A stretch of DNA of 32,338 bases from an uncultured Colwellia sp. (GCA_913061475.1 CAJXUN010000048.1:1-32338); one strand, 5' to 3'. Positions 1 through 8,838 are shown, counted from the first letter of the stretch. Translations and numbers: made by a program. The notes: generated by a model from the sequence alone, not told the origin.

Positions 1-99
1 CCAATTATCACTCATCACTTTAATGTTGATGATTTTCAACAAGGTTTTGATATCATGCGTTCAGGACAATCAGGTAAAGTTATCTTAAATTGGGAATAA
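1..99 (+). CDS. tdh: L-threonine 3-dehydrogenase, C-terminal end (partial)
   Basis: The first 32 codons of the window are open and end in TAA at 97-99. They encode a tail containing [20 protein letters not shown], which closely matches the conserved end of Tdh, the zinc-dependent medium-chain dehydrogenase that oxidises L-threonine to 2-amino-3-ketobutyrate. Only the last tenth or so of the protein is present; the zinc and NAD sites lie outside the window. glpE starts 6 bp after the stop, so the two may be co-transcribed. Recognition is by the distinctive C-terminal peptide. Confidence 0.93.
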   Translation, partial: PIITHHFNVDDFQQGFDIMRSGQSGKVILNWE

Positions 100-105
100 T
101 GAATA

Positions 106-438
106 ATGGCAAGTAGCGAAGAGAATTTTAAACATATGCAAATCAGTGAGCTGCATAAGGTATTAGCTGATGAATCACATGTGGTTGTTGATATTCGTGA
201 TCCTGCTTCATTTCAATCGGGGCATATCCCGAATGCGATACATTTAAGTAATGAGAGCTTACCTGATTTTTTACGCGATGCGGATTTTGATGCCCCTGTA
301 GTGGTTTGTTGTTATCACGGTATTTCAAGCCAGCAGGCAGCACAATTTTTGATCAGCCAAGATTTCACCGAAGTGTATTCGCTTGATGGTGGCTTTACTG
401 ATTGGCAATTACAGTATCCGGATGCTGTAGCACGTTAA
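106..438 (+). CDS. glpE: Thiosulfate sulfurtransferase GlpE (single-domain rhodanese)
   Basis: This 110-residue protein is a single rhodanese domain, the usual GlpE length. It transfers sulfane sulfur from thiosulfate to cyanide or thioredoxin in the cytoplasm. The CH2A-like motif [19 protein letters not shown] (about residues 26-44) and the active loop [12 protein letters not shown] (about 65-76) are visible. By alignment with the E. coli loop CYHGNSS, the catalytic cysteine is C69. C68 beside it is an extra cysteine. The start follows tdh by 6 bp, and the stop overlaps the glpG start in a TAATG arrangement, so the genes are probably translationally coupled. The glpE-glpG pairing is known from enterobacteria, where they sit with the glp regulon. 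Confidence 0.92.
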   Translation: MASSEENFKHMQISELHKVLADESHVVVDIRDPASFQSGHIPNAIHLSNESLPDFLRDADFDAPVVVCCYHGISSQQAAQFLISQDFTEVYSLDGGFTDWQLQYPDAVAR

Positions 439-1304
439 TGCTAGCATCTGATTTACGGCCTTTGGTAAAAGTAACGCAACATAATATTGCGTTACTTTTT
501 TGTAATTACCTGCAAACCATTCAGATCCAAGCGCAAGTTGAAAAAGCAGATGCAGGTTTTGTTATTTATTGCCAAGAAGATAAATATGAATTTGCGCAAC
601 AAGAATTTGAGCAATTTATCGCCCAACCCTACCAAGCTAAATATCAGCAAGCCGCGTGGCAAAGTGCTGACGTAACTGAAGTCAACGCCAGTTCACCCGC
701 ACTGCTGAGTAGTTTTAAAAAACAATTTTTGTCTCATGCCGGCGTGGTAACGTTAATCGTTTTTGCTTTATGTTGGTTAGTTTTTCTGGCCAGTAATTTA
801 GGTTGGGGCAAGGCATTATTTCATCAATTACAATTTTACCCACAACTTAGTGTTGATGCTATGCTGCAAGCGCCTCATCGCTTATTCGGTCCGGCATTTT
901 TTCATTTTTCATGGTTACATATTGTTTTTAATACGATGTGGTGGTGGCAATTGGGGGGCTCGATAGAGCAAGTCACAGGAAAATTCAGTTTAATTAACTT
1001 ATTCGTGGTTTCAGCATTAGTGTCTAATGTTGGACAGTTTATGGTTGATGGTCCTAGTTTTGGCGGCTTATCAGGCGTGGTATACGCCTTAGTTGGCTAT
1101 GTTTGGTGGCTGGGCTGGCTCATGCCGGAAAAAGGCTTGTCACTGTCTAAACCGATCATTGGTTTTATGTTGTTTTGGTTATTACTTGGCTACACGAGTT
1201 TAATGCCAATTAATGTTGCCAATACCGCTCATTTGTTGGGTCTACTTTCTGGTTGTATGTTGGCTTACTTGCAAGCTTTAAAAGCAAAAAAACACACTTC
1301 TTAA
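438..1304 (+). CDS. glpG: Rhomboid intramembrane serine protease GlpG
   Basis: A 288-residue inner-membrane rhomboid protease that cleaves transmembrane segments within the bilayer. The N-terminal cytoplasmic domain covers about residues 1-90 and six helices follow. Catalytic features are visible: HFSWLHIVFN (H161, N165, oxyanion hole region), the GLSGVVYALVG loop with nucleophile S212, and NTAHLLGLLSG with H265. I chose the ATG at 438-440 because it overlaps the glpE stop (TAATG); the frame is open further upstream to an ATG at 402 inside glpE, which would add 12 non-conserved residues. The gene ends inside a strong two-way terminator shared with the convergent FliL-like gene. It is GlpG rather than a rhombosortase, because it has the GlpG cytoplasmic domain and glpE as neighbour. 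Confidence 0.94.
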   Translation: MLASDLRPLVKVTQHNIALLFCNYLQTIQIQAQVEKADAGFVIYCQEDKYEFAQQEFEQFIAQPYQAKYQQAAWQSADVTEVNASSPALLSSFKKQFLSHAGVVTLIVFALCWLVFLASNLGWGKALFHQLQFYPQLSVDAMLQAPHRLFGPAFFHFSWLHIVFNTMWWWQLGGSIEQVTGKFSLINLFVVSALVSNVGQFMVDGPSFGGLSGVVYALVGYVWWLGWLMPEKGLSLSKPIIGFMLFWLLLGYTSLMPINVANTAHLLGLLSGCMLAYLQALKAKKHTS

Positions 1305-1323
1305 ACATGCAGAGTGTGTTTTT
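1288..1323. terminator. Bidirectional rho-independent terminator between glpG and the FliL-like gene
   Basis: An 11-bp perfect stem AAAAACACACT (1288-1298) / AGTGTGTTTTT (1313-1323) surrounds a 14-nt loop containing the glpG stop codon. The A-run on one side and T-run on the other make it usable from both strands, which suits the convergent genes. Confidence 0.8.
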
Positions 1324-1342
1324 ACGTTATATTAATTAATTT

Positions 1343-1723
1343 TTAGTTATCGAGCCACTGGGTAAATAAAAGTTTTTTAATTAATGGTTTGCCGGTTTCT
1401 TGTTCTAATAATTGTTTAACTCTTTCTTCACATAAGCGCTGTATTTCATGGCGGCCATTGATTGACTTAACTTTTGATTCAGGCTGCTGACCGATAATAT
1501 TGATAATCGCATCGCGAAGCAATGGCGAGTGATGTTCAACAACTTCATAGTTAGAAGCGTCTTCGATCATGAGTTCTACGGTGAGGCGAACATAGCCCAT
1601 TTTCTTCTTCACGGCGACATAGTTAGTGACAATCGACGGCTCAAAACCGAAATAAGCATAATCAGCGGCTTTCACTGATGCCGTGCTTAGCAACGTTAAC
1701 AATAGAATAAAGGGTAATTTCAT
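1343..1723 (-). CDS. FliL-like flagellar basal body-associated protein (orphan)
   Basis: A 126-residue exported protein with a signal peptide (MKLPFILLLTLLSTASVKA, residues 1-19). The rest resembles the periplasmic part of FliL: YFGFEPSIVTNYV, then a beta-rich stretch YVRLTVELMIED, then a helical segment LLRDAIINIIGQQ, and the C-terminal VKQLLEQETGKPLIKKLLFTQWL. Classical FliL has a membrane anchor and supports stator and motor torque; this copy has a cleavable signal instead and lies outside any flagellar operon. FliL-like genes beside ubiC are familiar in Vibrio and Shewanella relatives (recalled, not searched). It is divergent from ubiC and converges on glpG. Confidence 0.7.
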   Translation of the reverse strand: MKLPFILLLTLLSTASVKAADYAYFGFEPSIVTNYVAVKKKMGYVRLTVELMIEDASNYEVVEHHSPLLRDAIINIIGQQPESKVKSINGRHEIQRLCEERVKQLLEQETGKPLIKKLLFTQWLDN

Positions 1724-1986
1724 AACACTAAAACTCGAATTATAGGTAGTTAATTATTTAAATAAATGGCTTACTGCTGAGACGTTACTTTGTAACTCTT
1801 CTCAATAATAACGTGATTTTTGTTTACGCGCTGAATTATTTAATGTTTTTTATTCGCCAACTTATCAAAAATGGCCTTGGTCAGATCGCTCTCATCGATG
1901 TTGGCTCACCAATACATGGCGTAGGCTATATTTTTGTCATGCTAAACGCTATCATACGTCGTTTTTCGTTAAATAGTTTTTCAGGT

Positions 1987-2553
1987 ATGACAACAGAGCA
2001 TTCATTATTTCCAGTACAAATGATCGTCAATTGGCATTCGCCAGATACTTACATTCTTCCTAATAGGTTACGTGACTGGTTACTGGACCCGAGTTCGTTA
2101 ACTGCGCGGCTAAAATACCATTGTCGGGAGTTTCGTGTTGAAGTGCTAGGACAGAAAATTATCGCTTGTGATGCCTGTGAAGCTAATGAAGATATTATTG
2201 TTGGTGAGCAAGTATTAGTGCGTGAAGTGTTATTATATTGTGATGATATGCCACAGGTGTTTGCCCGTAGTTTGTTACCGTTAAGTTCTTTAACTGGTGC
2301 TCAGCAGCAATTAGCGCATTTAGGTACGCAGTCTTTAGGGCAGGTATTATTTAATCATCCTGATTTAATACGCAAAAAGATTGAAGTTGCAGCCTTTGAC
2401 GAAGCTTCAAGTGTCGCTAAGCTCGCGAATGAGTTATCGAGAGAAAAAATTCAACAACCACTATGGGGTCGTCGCTCCGTATTTGTATTGGACGCCAAGC
2501 CACTGATGGTGGCCGAAGTGTTTTTACCCGGTGCAGTGGCATATCAGAAATAA
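1987..2553 (+). CDS. ubiC: Chorismate pyruvate-lyase UbiC
   Basis: Removes pyruvate from chorismate to give 4-hydroxybenzoate, the first committed step of ubiquinone synthesis, in the cytoplasm. From the ATG at 1987 the protein is 188 residues, close to the family norm of roughly 165-190. The frame is open back to an ATG at 1813, but that would add 58 hydrophobic, unrelated residues, so I reject the longer start. Substrate-contact regions expected in the family are present: LVREVLL (R79), THLGTQ/SLGQVLF near 111-122, LWGRRSVF (160-166) and AEVFLPG (E177). ubiA follows 12 bp downstream, and the pair forms an operon supplying substrate and prenyl acceptor in sequence. Confidence 0.92.
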   Translation: MTTEHSLFPVQMIVNWHSPDTYILPNRLRDWLLDPSSLTARLKYHCREFRVEVLGQKIIACDACEANEDIIVGEQVLVREVLLYCDDMPQVFARSLLPLSSLTGAQQQLAHLGTQSLGQVLFNHPDLIRKKIEVAAFDEASSVAKLANELSREKIQQPLWGRRSVFVLDAKPLMVAEVFLPGAVAYQK

Positions 2554-2565
2554 AAGGGCATTACC

Positions 2566-3426
2566 TTGAGTGAGTTAACAGCAAAGCTAACCGCAATTAA
2601 ACAAATTACCCGTATGGATAAACCCATAGGTACCTATTTGTTGTTATGGCCAACGTATTGGGCGTTGTGGATAGCGTCAGATGGTTGGCCGTCATTACAT
2701 CTCTTGCTGGTTTTTAGCTTAGGGGTGTTTTTCATGCGCAGTGCGGGTTGTGTTATTAATGACTACGCCGATCGCAAAATAGATGGTGCGGTAAAGCGTA
2801 CGCAAAATCGTCCTTTAGTGACCGGAGCACTGTCCAGTAGTGAAGCACTGCAGCTCTTTGCCACTTTTATTCTTTTGGCTTTTAGCTTAGTACTGACCTT
2901 AAGTAACTACACCATCATACTCTCCATAGTTGCCGTGTTATTAGCGGCAAGCTATCCATTTATGAAACGAATTACCCATTTCCCACAAGTTGTACTAGGT
3001 GCGGCATTTAGCTGGGGTATGATTATGGCGTTTGCCCAAGAGCAAGGCCAAATACCGCTAGTGGCGTGGTTATTATTCGCTGCTAACGTTTTATGGACCA
3101 TAGCCTACGATACTATGTATGCCATGGTTGATCGTGATGATGACTTAAGAATTGGTGTTAAATCGACAGCGATTGCTTTTGGTGAAAATGATAAACGTAT
3201 TATTTTATTTTTGCAGTTAGTGACCTTGGCTTTATTGTTTAGCGTTGGTGATATTTTGGCCTTTGGTTGGCCCTACCAATTGTCGTTAGTGATTGCCGCA
3301 GGCTTTTTTAGTTATCAACAGTTGTTAATTTCTGCACGCGATCGTGACCGTTGTTTTCAAGCCTTTTTAAATAACCACTATGTTGGCTTAGTTGTTTTTG
3401 TTGGTGTAACTGTCGAGTATTTATAA
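2566..3426 (+). CDS. ubiA: 4-hydroxybenzoate octaprenyltransferase UbiA
   Basis: A 286-residue polytopic inner-membrane prenyltransferase that attaches the polyprenyl tail to 4-hydroxybenzoate made by UbiC. Both aspartate-rich motifs are intact: NDYADRKIDGAVKRT (residues 65-79, NDxxDxxxD) and YDTMYAMVDRDDD (181-193). Length and the start MDKPIGTYLLLWPTYWALW fit E. coli UbiA. The start is TTG at 2566, supported by an AGGG Shine-Dalgarno just after the ubiC stop and by the lack of a suitable ATG before residue 17. About eight or nine membrane helices are visible as hydrophobic blocks. Confidence 0.96.
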   Translation: MSELTAKLTAIKQITRMDKPIGTYLLLWPTYWALWIASDGWPSLHLLLVFSLGVFFMRSAGCVINDYADRKIDGAVKRTQNRPLVTGALSSSEALQLFATFILLAFSLVLTLSNYTIILSIVAVLLAASYPFMKRITHFPQVVLGAAFSWGMIMAFAQEQGQIPLVAWLLFAANVLWTIAYDTMYAMVDRDDDLRIGVKSTAIAFGENDKRIILFLQLVTLALLFSVGDILAFGWPYQLSLVIAAGFFSYQQLLISARDRDRCFQAFLNNHYVGLVVFVGVTVEYL

Positions 3427-3445
3427 CTTTTCATTTTAAATAATT

Positions 3446-3475
3446 CATCATAAAAAATTGTAGGTTATTATGATG
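3446..3475 (+). terminator. Weak hairpin downstream of ubiA
   Basis: An 8-bp stem CATCATAA (3446-3453) / TTATGATG (3468-3475) with a 14-nt loop lies 20 bp after the ubiA stop and is followed by TTGTTTT. It is AT-rich and weak, but position and T-rich tail make it the likeliest end of the ubiCA transcript. Confidence 0.35.
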
Positions 3476-3732
3476 TTGTTTTAGCGTTGAACTTTACCGT
3501 CAAGTCACTTAACGCTTTTAACTCTCCAGTGATAATAAAAACCATCTAGAATATATTTAACGAGAGTTCAGTGAGCCAGCAGCGTTGGGTGCCAAGCAAA
3601 ATTACCATGGTCTGAGAGAAGATTAAAGTTGCTTAACACTCATAATTTGATTTTATATTATGTTGATATCCTAAGCCCAGCCAAGGAATGATATTTAGTC
3701 ACTTTGTTGCATCTCATCACTATACACTTAGG
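3476..3732. other. Intergenic region between ubiA and the GAF-domain gene
   Basis: No gene, repeat or RNA could be recognised in this stretch between the rightward ubiA and the leftward GAF-domain gene. It has stops in all frames at short intervals and no strong hairpin for the leftward... or rightward transcripts beyond the weak one at 3446-3475. Confidence 0.4.
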
Positions 3733-4224
3733 TCAACCGATACGGAAATACATTGAGCTTGAACTAGCAATACGCCTCAACGATTCGATATTATCATCCG
3801 TCCAATGAGTGATTTTTCCTACACTCTCACAACAAATAATACCAGCAGGAACAAAGTCTTGATGTAACACAAAATCAAGCAGTGACTGTATATTATGAGG
3901 CTCTAAGTATTTCTCATTAAAAAGTTTTGTTAAATCATGAGTTCTAGCTTCAGGCACATTAATAACTTCTTGCTCTAAGATACCCTTAAAATAATCATTA
4001 AAATCTGATTTTTTCAGAGTCATCCCAGAAGTGGCCTCTCCAGTTGATGTGTCATAACATATTAATGATTCTATCTCTTGAAAATCATCAGAAAAAGACC
4101 ACAAACTTACCCTGTCTGCACCTGCTATAAGTTGAGATGTAATGGTACAAATCGCTTTTAGTTTTTCTGCAACTACGATTCTAGGGTTCGTAAGAATGGC
4201 TGTTAATTTTAGATATGGATTCAT
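3733..4224 (-). CDS. Stand-alone GAF-domain protein
   Basis: A 163-residue soluble protein without signal peptide or output domain. The N-terminal helix leads into AGADRVSLWSFSDDFQEIESL (about 34-54, written here as the typical GAF first strand pair). It ends with GIICCESVGKITHWTDDNI, where the pattern of hydrophobic strand, E and W is the classic end of a GAF domain as found N-terminal to GGDEF and histidine kinase proteins. GAF domains bind small ligands or cyclic nucleotides; the ligand here cannot be told. Being alone, it could be a sensor acting in trans or a remnant of a larger signalling gene. A promoter candidate lies about 50 bp upstream, so it is probably monocistronic. Confidence 0.7.
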   Translation of the reverse strand: MNPYLKLTAILTNPRIVVAEKLKAICTITSQLIAGADRVSLWSFSDDFQEIESLICYDTSTGEATSGMTLKKSDFNDYFKGILEQEVINVPEARTHDLTKLFNEKYLEPHNIQSLLDFVLHQDFVPAGIICCESVGKITHWTDDNIESLRRIASSSSMYFRIG

Positions 4225-4273
4225 TTAGGCCTAATTATTAATAAATTACCTTAAGAAAAAAGAGCGTGCTGTC

Positions 4274-4301
4274 GCTATAAATATTGTGGTTATAATGACA
4301 A
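4274..4301 (-). promoter_or_regulatory. Candidate sigma-70 promoter of the GAF-domain gene
   Basis: Read on the minus strand: TTGTCA (4301-4296), a 16-nt spacer, then TATAGC (4279-4274), about 50 bp before the start codon. Fit to consensus is moderate; nothing else in 4225-4520 looks better. Confidence 0.35.
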
Positions 4302-4481
4302 CGTTGTTTTCTAGGTGCTCTGTACTTATTATATTTTGTGAGGTTCTTTGTGATTTTTTAATGAGCAATGATGCAGTTCATTCAATTAGTTTATAACAAA
4401 AAATCAATAAAGCTAGCATCACTAGACTGCTAAATAATAATTTTCGTTTTAACCAGGAATCATACATTTTTTGTTGAAGTA

Positions 4482-4508
4482 GGCACTTTATCAGTTTGCT
4501 AAAGTGCC
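4482..4508. terminator. Hairpin just after the plsB stop
   Basis: A perfect 9-bp stem GGCACTTTA (4482-4490) / TAAAGTGCC (4500-4508) with a 9-nt loop sits 12 bp beyond the plsB stop codon. No good T-run follows in the plsB direction, so it may act as a 3'-end stabiliser or a weak terminator. Confidence 0.45.
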
Positions 4509-4520
4509 ATGAAGGTAACG

Positions 4521-6962
4521 CTAGCGGACAATACTTTGTAATACCTCAATATCTACTAAGTTACTGACCGAGCTTTTCAATAAGCCTAATGTGCTGCTAT
4601 CAACCAACTTATCATCATCATCTAAAACGATATAACCTTGATCTTTCATGGCGATAATTAAGGTGGATTGCGCTTTTTTATCAATGAACTCAGGGGCATT
4701 GATATTATTAAGTACTGATAAGCGCTGGGCGATAGCAACCACTTTTTCATCTAAATCAGACTTTTTAATCGGTGCTAACTGACTGAGTAAGGAGGTAATT
4801 ATCGCGAAACGTTGCATAGTTTCGTTAACACATTCTGCCATTAAACGTATTTTCGCACGAGTTTCGTCATTGCTGCTAAGCGACCAAAAGCCGGCTTTTG
4901 TTTGTTTTGCAATGCCATTATCGGCTAAAAATTGACACACGGCTTGTACTTGTCGCGCAACGTCATTATCGGATTGCCATAAAAATAAATCGGTTTTAAG
5001 CAGCTGTACTAAGCGTTGAATTTGCGCGAGTAAATCTTCATGGCTAACTTTTGCGTTACGTTCTAATAAACGACAAACCAATGACGGTAATATAAAAGTA
5101 TGGAGAATATTATTGCGATAGTAGCGTAATTCTAATATTGCACTATCCGTTAAGGAAATAATTTCACCGAAACTGTCTTGGTTAATGGTGACTTTATTGA
5201 GCAATATTACGTGCTCTAAAAGTTGTGCACCGGTTTCTTTTGGTATAGTTAACTCCGCATGATATGGCACAGAACGTTGCAAAGCCAAAAAGAAGTCGAG
5301 TTGACTAATTAACTCTGTCTTAGTGAGGGCTTTATTTTCTGTGGCATGCAAAATCAGCGATACTAACGCGACACCGTTTAGCGCCGCACATTGATTTATT
5401 GAGGTCATTACTTGCTGTGCTAGCACATTAACACTCGGTGTTAACCACTGAGGCTTTTGTGGGTCAATTGGGTCTATAGCTTGCTTCCAATCCGGCACCT
5501 GATTATTTAAAAATTGATTAATATTAATGGGCTCACCAAAATTGACGTAACCTTTGCCGTAATTTCGTAAATTGCGTATGGCTTTAATAACGCCAAATAT
5601 TGATTCACCTTTCTTCTGACTACCACTTAATTCTTTGTGGTATGTGCCCACTTCCATCACGTGTTCATAGCCAAGATAAACTGGCACTAAGGTTAACGGT
5701 CGGTCAATACCTCGTAACAGGCTTTGAATGGTCATGGCTAACATGCCGGTTTTTGGTGATAGTAATCGCCCTGTTCTGCTGCGGCCACCTTCTGAATAGT
5801 ATTTAACCGAATAACCACGTTCAAACAGTAAGCCGAGATATTCACGAAAAATAGTGGAGTAAAGACGATTACCTTTAAAGCTACGGCGAATGAAAAATGC
5901 ACCGGCTTTTCTAAAAATAGGACCCGCAGGCCAAAAATTTAAATTGATGCCTGCCGCGATGCGTGGGGTTACTAAGCCCTGTTGAAAAATGACATAAGTC
6001 AGTAATAAATAATCCATATGGCTTCTATGACAAGGTACGTAGATTATTTCATGACCTTCCTGTGCTAAATTGCGTAAGCGCTCCGCTTGGCTAACTTCGA
6101 TACCATTATATAAGCGCTTCCATAACCAACCGAGTATGCGTTCGCCAAAACGCACGGTCACGTCACGATAATCACCGGCAATTTCGTCCATTATCGCTAA
6201 TGCTTCTTTCTTTACTTCTGCCTCGGTAATGTCTTTATGCTTGGCTTCTTCGCTGATCAGGCGCTTTATCGCCGGATTCACCATTAAGTGATCAAACATT
6301 TGTTGGCGATGCATAAGGCGTGGGCCGGTTGCTGCAATGATCTGACGGTGAAAATGAAAGCGCGCTATCCGCATTAACTTTTTCGCACTCGCTTCGTTAC
6401 TGCCGTGTTTATCCGCCATATGGCGAAATGAAATAGCTTCGCTAAAGCGCACCATGGTATGGCGACCTAAAAATAAAACGATAAAAAACTTTCGTAGCCA
6501 GGTTGGAGATTCTTGATCGGTTAGCAGTGCACCGACATTGGTATTGTTTTTTTCTTTTGTTGGCGTGCGCCCCCAAATGACATTTGCGGGGATAAGTTGA
6601 GCATCAAGTTGCTCATTGATAGCATGGGCATTCAGTAGTTCAAAGCCTTGTGCTATTGCGGTGGTTTTTTTCGGCTTTCGCCAGTGAAATAATGCCGTAG
6701 GTTTTTCCAAAAATAGTAGTCGTGACAGCGTATGACCATCAACATCCACTTCTGATAAGGGATCGGGTAAGTTAGCTTTTTTACAAGCTGTACGTAAAGA
6801 TAGAACGTCACTGGCAGATTGGTGACGTAATACATAAAATACCGGCTGTTCAGCCGTTAGTTGCTTGGCATTAATTATTTTGTCGGCAACAACTTTGCAA
6901 CGCACCAATACCATCATTGGTAAACGCAGTAATAAATAAAATAATTTACGAATGGCTAACAT
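4521..6962 (-). CDS. plsB: Glycerol-3-phosphate 1-O-acyltransferase PlsB
   Basis: An 813-residue membrane-associated enzyme (E. coli PlsB has about 807) that acylates sn-glycerol 3-phosphate from acyl-ACP or acyl-CoA, the first step of phospholipid synthesis. The four acyltransferase blocks are clear: block I PCHRSHMDYLLL (H312, D317, HX4D), block II GAFFIRRSFKGN (354-364), block III YYSEGGRSRTGRLL (388-401) and block IV LTLVPVYLGYE further on. The N-terminus starts with a hydrophobic stretch (residues 5-22) as in family members. It is a single gene with its own promoter immediately upstream. Confidence 0.98.
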   Translation of the reverse strand: MLAIRKLFYLLLRLPMMVLVRCKVVADKIINAKQLTAEQPVFYVLRHQSASDVLSLRTACKKANLPDPLSEVDVDGHTLSRLLFLEKPTALFHWRKPKKTTAIAQGFELLNAHAINEQLDAQLIPANVIWGRTPTKEKNNTNVGALLTDQESPTWLRKFFIVLFLGRHTMVRFSEAISFRHMADKHGSNEASAKKLMRIARFHFHRQIIAATGPRLMHRQQMFDHLMVNPAIKRLISEEAKHKDITEAEVKKEALAIMDEIAGDYRDVTVRFGERILGWLWKRLYNGIEVSQAERLRNLAQEGHEIIYVPCHRSHMDYLLLTYVIFQQGLVTPRIAAGINLNFWPAGPIFRKAGAFFIRRSFKGNRLYSTIFREYLGLLFERGYSVKYYSEGGRSRTGRLLSPKTGMLAMTIQSLLRGIDRPLTLVPVYLGYEHVMEVGTYHKELSGSQKKGESIFGVIKAIRNLRNYGKGYVNFGEPININQFLNNQVPDWKQAIDPIDPQKPQWLTPSVNVLAQQVMTSINQCAALNGVALVSLILHATENKALTKTELISQLDFFLALQRSVPYHAELTIPKETGAQLLEHVILLNKVTINQDSFGEIISLTDSAILELRYYRNNILHTFILPSLVCRLLERNAKVSHEDLLAQIQRLVQLLKTDLFLWQSDNDVARQVQAVCQFLADNGIAKQTKAGFWSLSSNDETRAKIRLMAECVNETMQRFAIITSLLSQLAPIKKSDLDEKVVAIAQRLSVLNNINAPEFIDKKAQSTLIIAMKDQGYIVLDDDDKLVDSSTLGLLKSSVSNLVDIEVLQSIVR

Positions 6963-6992
6963 CTTGTTTTACTCAGCTTTATTTGACCGTCT

Positions 6993-7021
6993 ATTATAAC
7001 ACTTAGCGTAAAATATGTCTC
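6993..7021 (-). promoter_or_regulatory. Candidate sigma-70 promoter of plsB
   Basis: On the minus strand GAGACA (7021-7016), a 17-nt spacer, then a perfect TATAAT (6998-6993). Transcription would start near 6986, giving a leader of about 24 nt before the plsB ATG. Confidence 0.55.
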
Positions 7022-7241
7022 TTATCGTGTTTGGATTAATAAATGTATAGCAGGCTAAGTGTTTAATATAATCACGAAATACTAAAAGATTCTATTATTA
7101 TGCGAGTGGTTAGTTTTTTTATTTTAAAGCAGAGTTTAAGCAAATTAACAATTATCTTTTAAAAGTTTATAAACCAAGTACCATAATGAAAAATAAAGAA
7201 TTTTCGCCAGAAAGTGGCTGAGTTTAATTGATAAGGCTTTT

Positions 7242-7733
7242 ATGCAAAATAGTGAAAAAACAACAAAAATTGCTATCTTTGTGGATGTTCAAAATATTTA
7301 TTACACCACACGAGATACCTTTCAACAGCAATTTAACTATCGTGAATTTTGGCAGAAAATAAGTCAACAGGGTGACATTGTTTTGGCTAATGCCTATGCA
7401 ATACAGCGTAGCGATGATCAACAACATAAGTTTCAAAAAGCGCTCAAGCATATTGGATTTAATGTCAAACTAAAGCCTTTTATTCAACGCCGTGATGGCT
7501 CTGCGAAAGGTGACTGGGATGTCGGTATTGCCATTGATGTGATGGAAGCGGCACCTGAAGTTGATATTATTATATTGCTTTCTGGTGATGGTGACTTTGA
7601 CTTATTATTAAAGAAAGTGATGCAGCGTGATGGCGTTACAACTCATGTTTACGGTGTAACAGCCCTTACCGCACAGTCGTTAATTAATGCCGCGAATGAA
7701 TTTTTTCCGATTGATCGCAGTTTGTTGTTGTAG
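7242..7733 (+). CDS. NYN-domain (LabA/DUF88-like, PIN-fold) ribonuclease
   Basis: A 163-residue cytoplasmic protein made of one NYN domain, a PIN-like metal-dependent RNase fold. Acidic active-site residues stand in the expected order: FVDVQNIYY (D15), KGDWDVGIAIDVM (D91, D93, D99) and LLSGDGDFDLLL (D116, D118). C-terminal VYGVTALTAQSLINAANEFF completes the domain. Family members such as LabA/YaaK-like proteins are thought to process RNA, but the substrate here is unknown. An AAGG Shine-Dalgarno lies 7 bp before the ATG. It is not in an obvious operon; the next gene starts 141 bp later. Confidence 0.85.
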   Translation: MQNSEKTTKIAIFVDVQNIYYTTRDTFQQQFNYREFWQKISQQGDIVLANAYAIQRSDDQQHKFQKALKHIGFNVKLKPFIQRRDGSAKGDWDVGIAIDVMEAAPEVDIIILLSGDGDFDLLLKKVMQRDGVTTHVYGVTALTAQSLINAANEFFPIDRSLLL

Positions 7734-7874
7734 ATTATGCTATTGAAGTGTAAAAAAATACTGGCGTTAAAGCAGATTTTAGTTGCGGCGTTAGCTAAAT
7801 TTGTAATTCTGGTTTGGGCTTAGTATTGTACAACGCAAGGTCGATATAAAAATAATTATAAACGAGGAATAATC

Positions 7875-8819
7875 ATGTCAGTAGAAGCTTTATATAAAGT
7901 TATTTTATACCCATTTATTAATGAGTCACTTGCCAGTTTAAAAGCAATGACCAACCTTGTTGGTGAGGCTGGAGATGCCTTTGTCGACAATGTTGATGAG
8001 TTCCGCTTTAAAGGCTATGCGGTATGTTCTGAAGTTACTGGTGGTTTAGATGGCGTTATTATGATGCATCATTACCCTGAAACCGCGATAGCCATAGGTA
8101 ATTCAGTTTGTGAACACATGTTTGAAGAAAAATATCAATTTACTGAAATTAATGAAGACCTAAGTAATGCATTGGCAGAGTGGGGCAATACCATTGTTGG
8201 TCGGTCAACGGATTTACATGGTCGTTATAGCTTAGATTACAAGTTTTCTAGTCCATATTTTGTTCATGACGTAAATGATATGGACAAATACTTATCAGGG
8301 GTAAAAGAAGTGATTACCGTGCCTATTACTATTGAAGGCGTTGGTCGTTATTACTTTAATTTACTGATCCGTAATGTGGAATATCAATCAGTCGGCATTA
8401 AGCGTGAAGCAAGTACCGGTATCGCTAATCCGCATACAAAAGTCTTACCTTTAGAAAGTAAAATACTGTTAGTTGATGATAGTGCCATGATCCGCAAGGC
8501 ACTAAGACGCTATTTATCTCAACTGGGTTACAATAATGTAATGGAAGCCGATGACGGCTCAGTCGCTGTGACTATGGTACAGCAAGAAAAACCTGATTTT
8601 ATGATCATGGATGTTGTTATGGGTAACATGAATGGCGATCAAGCGTTGGCAACGATTCGTGCTAATGGCAGTGATGTGCCTGTGGTAATGTTATCTTCAG
8701 TAACCGATCAAGCGCTGGTTAAAAGCTGCCAAGATCAGGGGATTTCTGGTTTTATTTTTAAACCTATTCAAGCTGATACCGGTGCAGAAATTGTTAAAAA
8801 TTATCTAAAAATAGCATAA
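7875..8819 (+). CDS. CheX-like phosphatase domain fused to a CheY-like receiver
   Basis: A 314-residue cytoplasmic protein with two parts. Residues 1-172 resemble CheX/CheC: the motif LSNALAEWGNTIVGRS has the ExxN pair (E102, N105) that CheX-type phosphatases use to dephosphorylate CheY-P. Residues 195-314 are a receiver domain with acidic pair D201/D202, phospho-acceptor D246 in MIMDVVMG, switch S274/S275 and lysine K296 in FKPI. A 23-residue linker joins them. The phosphatase part could act on its own receiver or on CheY proteins. The start has a good GAGGA site 8 bp upstream. The promoter is probably its own, since the upstream gap is 141 bp and the downstream gap 160 bp. Confidence 0.82.
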   Translation: MSVEALYKVILYPFINESLASLKAMTNLVGEAGDAFVDNVDEFRFKGYAVCSEVTGGLDGVIMMHHYPETAIAIGNSVCEHMFEEKYQFTEINEDLSNALAEWGNTIVGRSTDLHGRYSLDYKFSSPYFVHDVNDMDKYLSGVKEVITVPITIEGVGRYYFNLLIRNVEYQSVGIKREASTGIANPHTKVLPLESKILLVDDSAMIRKALRRYLSQLGYNNVMEADDGSVAVTMVQQEKPDFMIMDVVMGNMNGDQALATIRANGSDVPVVMLSSVTDQALVKSCQDQGISGFIFKPIQADTGAEIVKNYLKIA

Positions 8820-8838
8820 GTTCAAATATTTGCGTAAA

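Noticed and set aside
402-437. GlpG start at 402
   Set aside because: It lies inside glpE and adds residues without similarity; the overlapping TAATG at 436-440 is a better start.
438-1304. The rhomboid as the rhombosortase for the GlyGly-CTERM-like protease
   Set aside because: It carries the GlpG N-terminal cytoplasmic domain and pairs with glpE; rhombosortases are a different, shorter rhomboid group.
1813-1986. Longer UbiC starting at 1813
   Set aside because: It would add 58 hydrophobic residues not found in the family; the ATG at 1987 gives normal length and matches the usual N-terminus.
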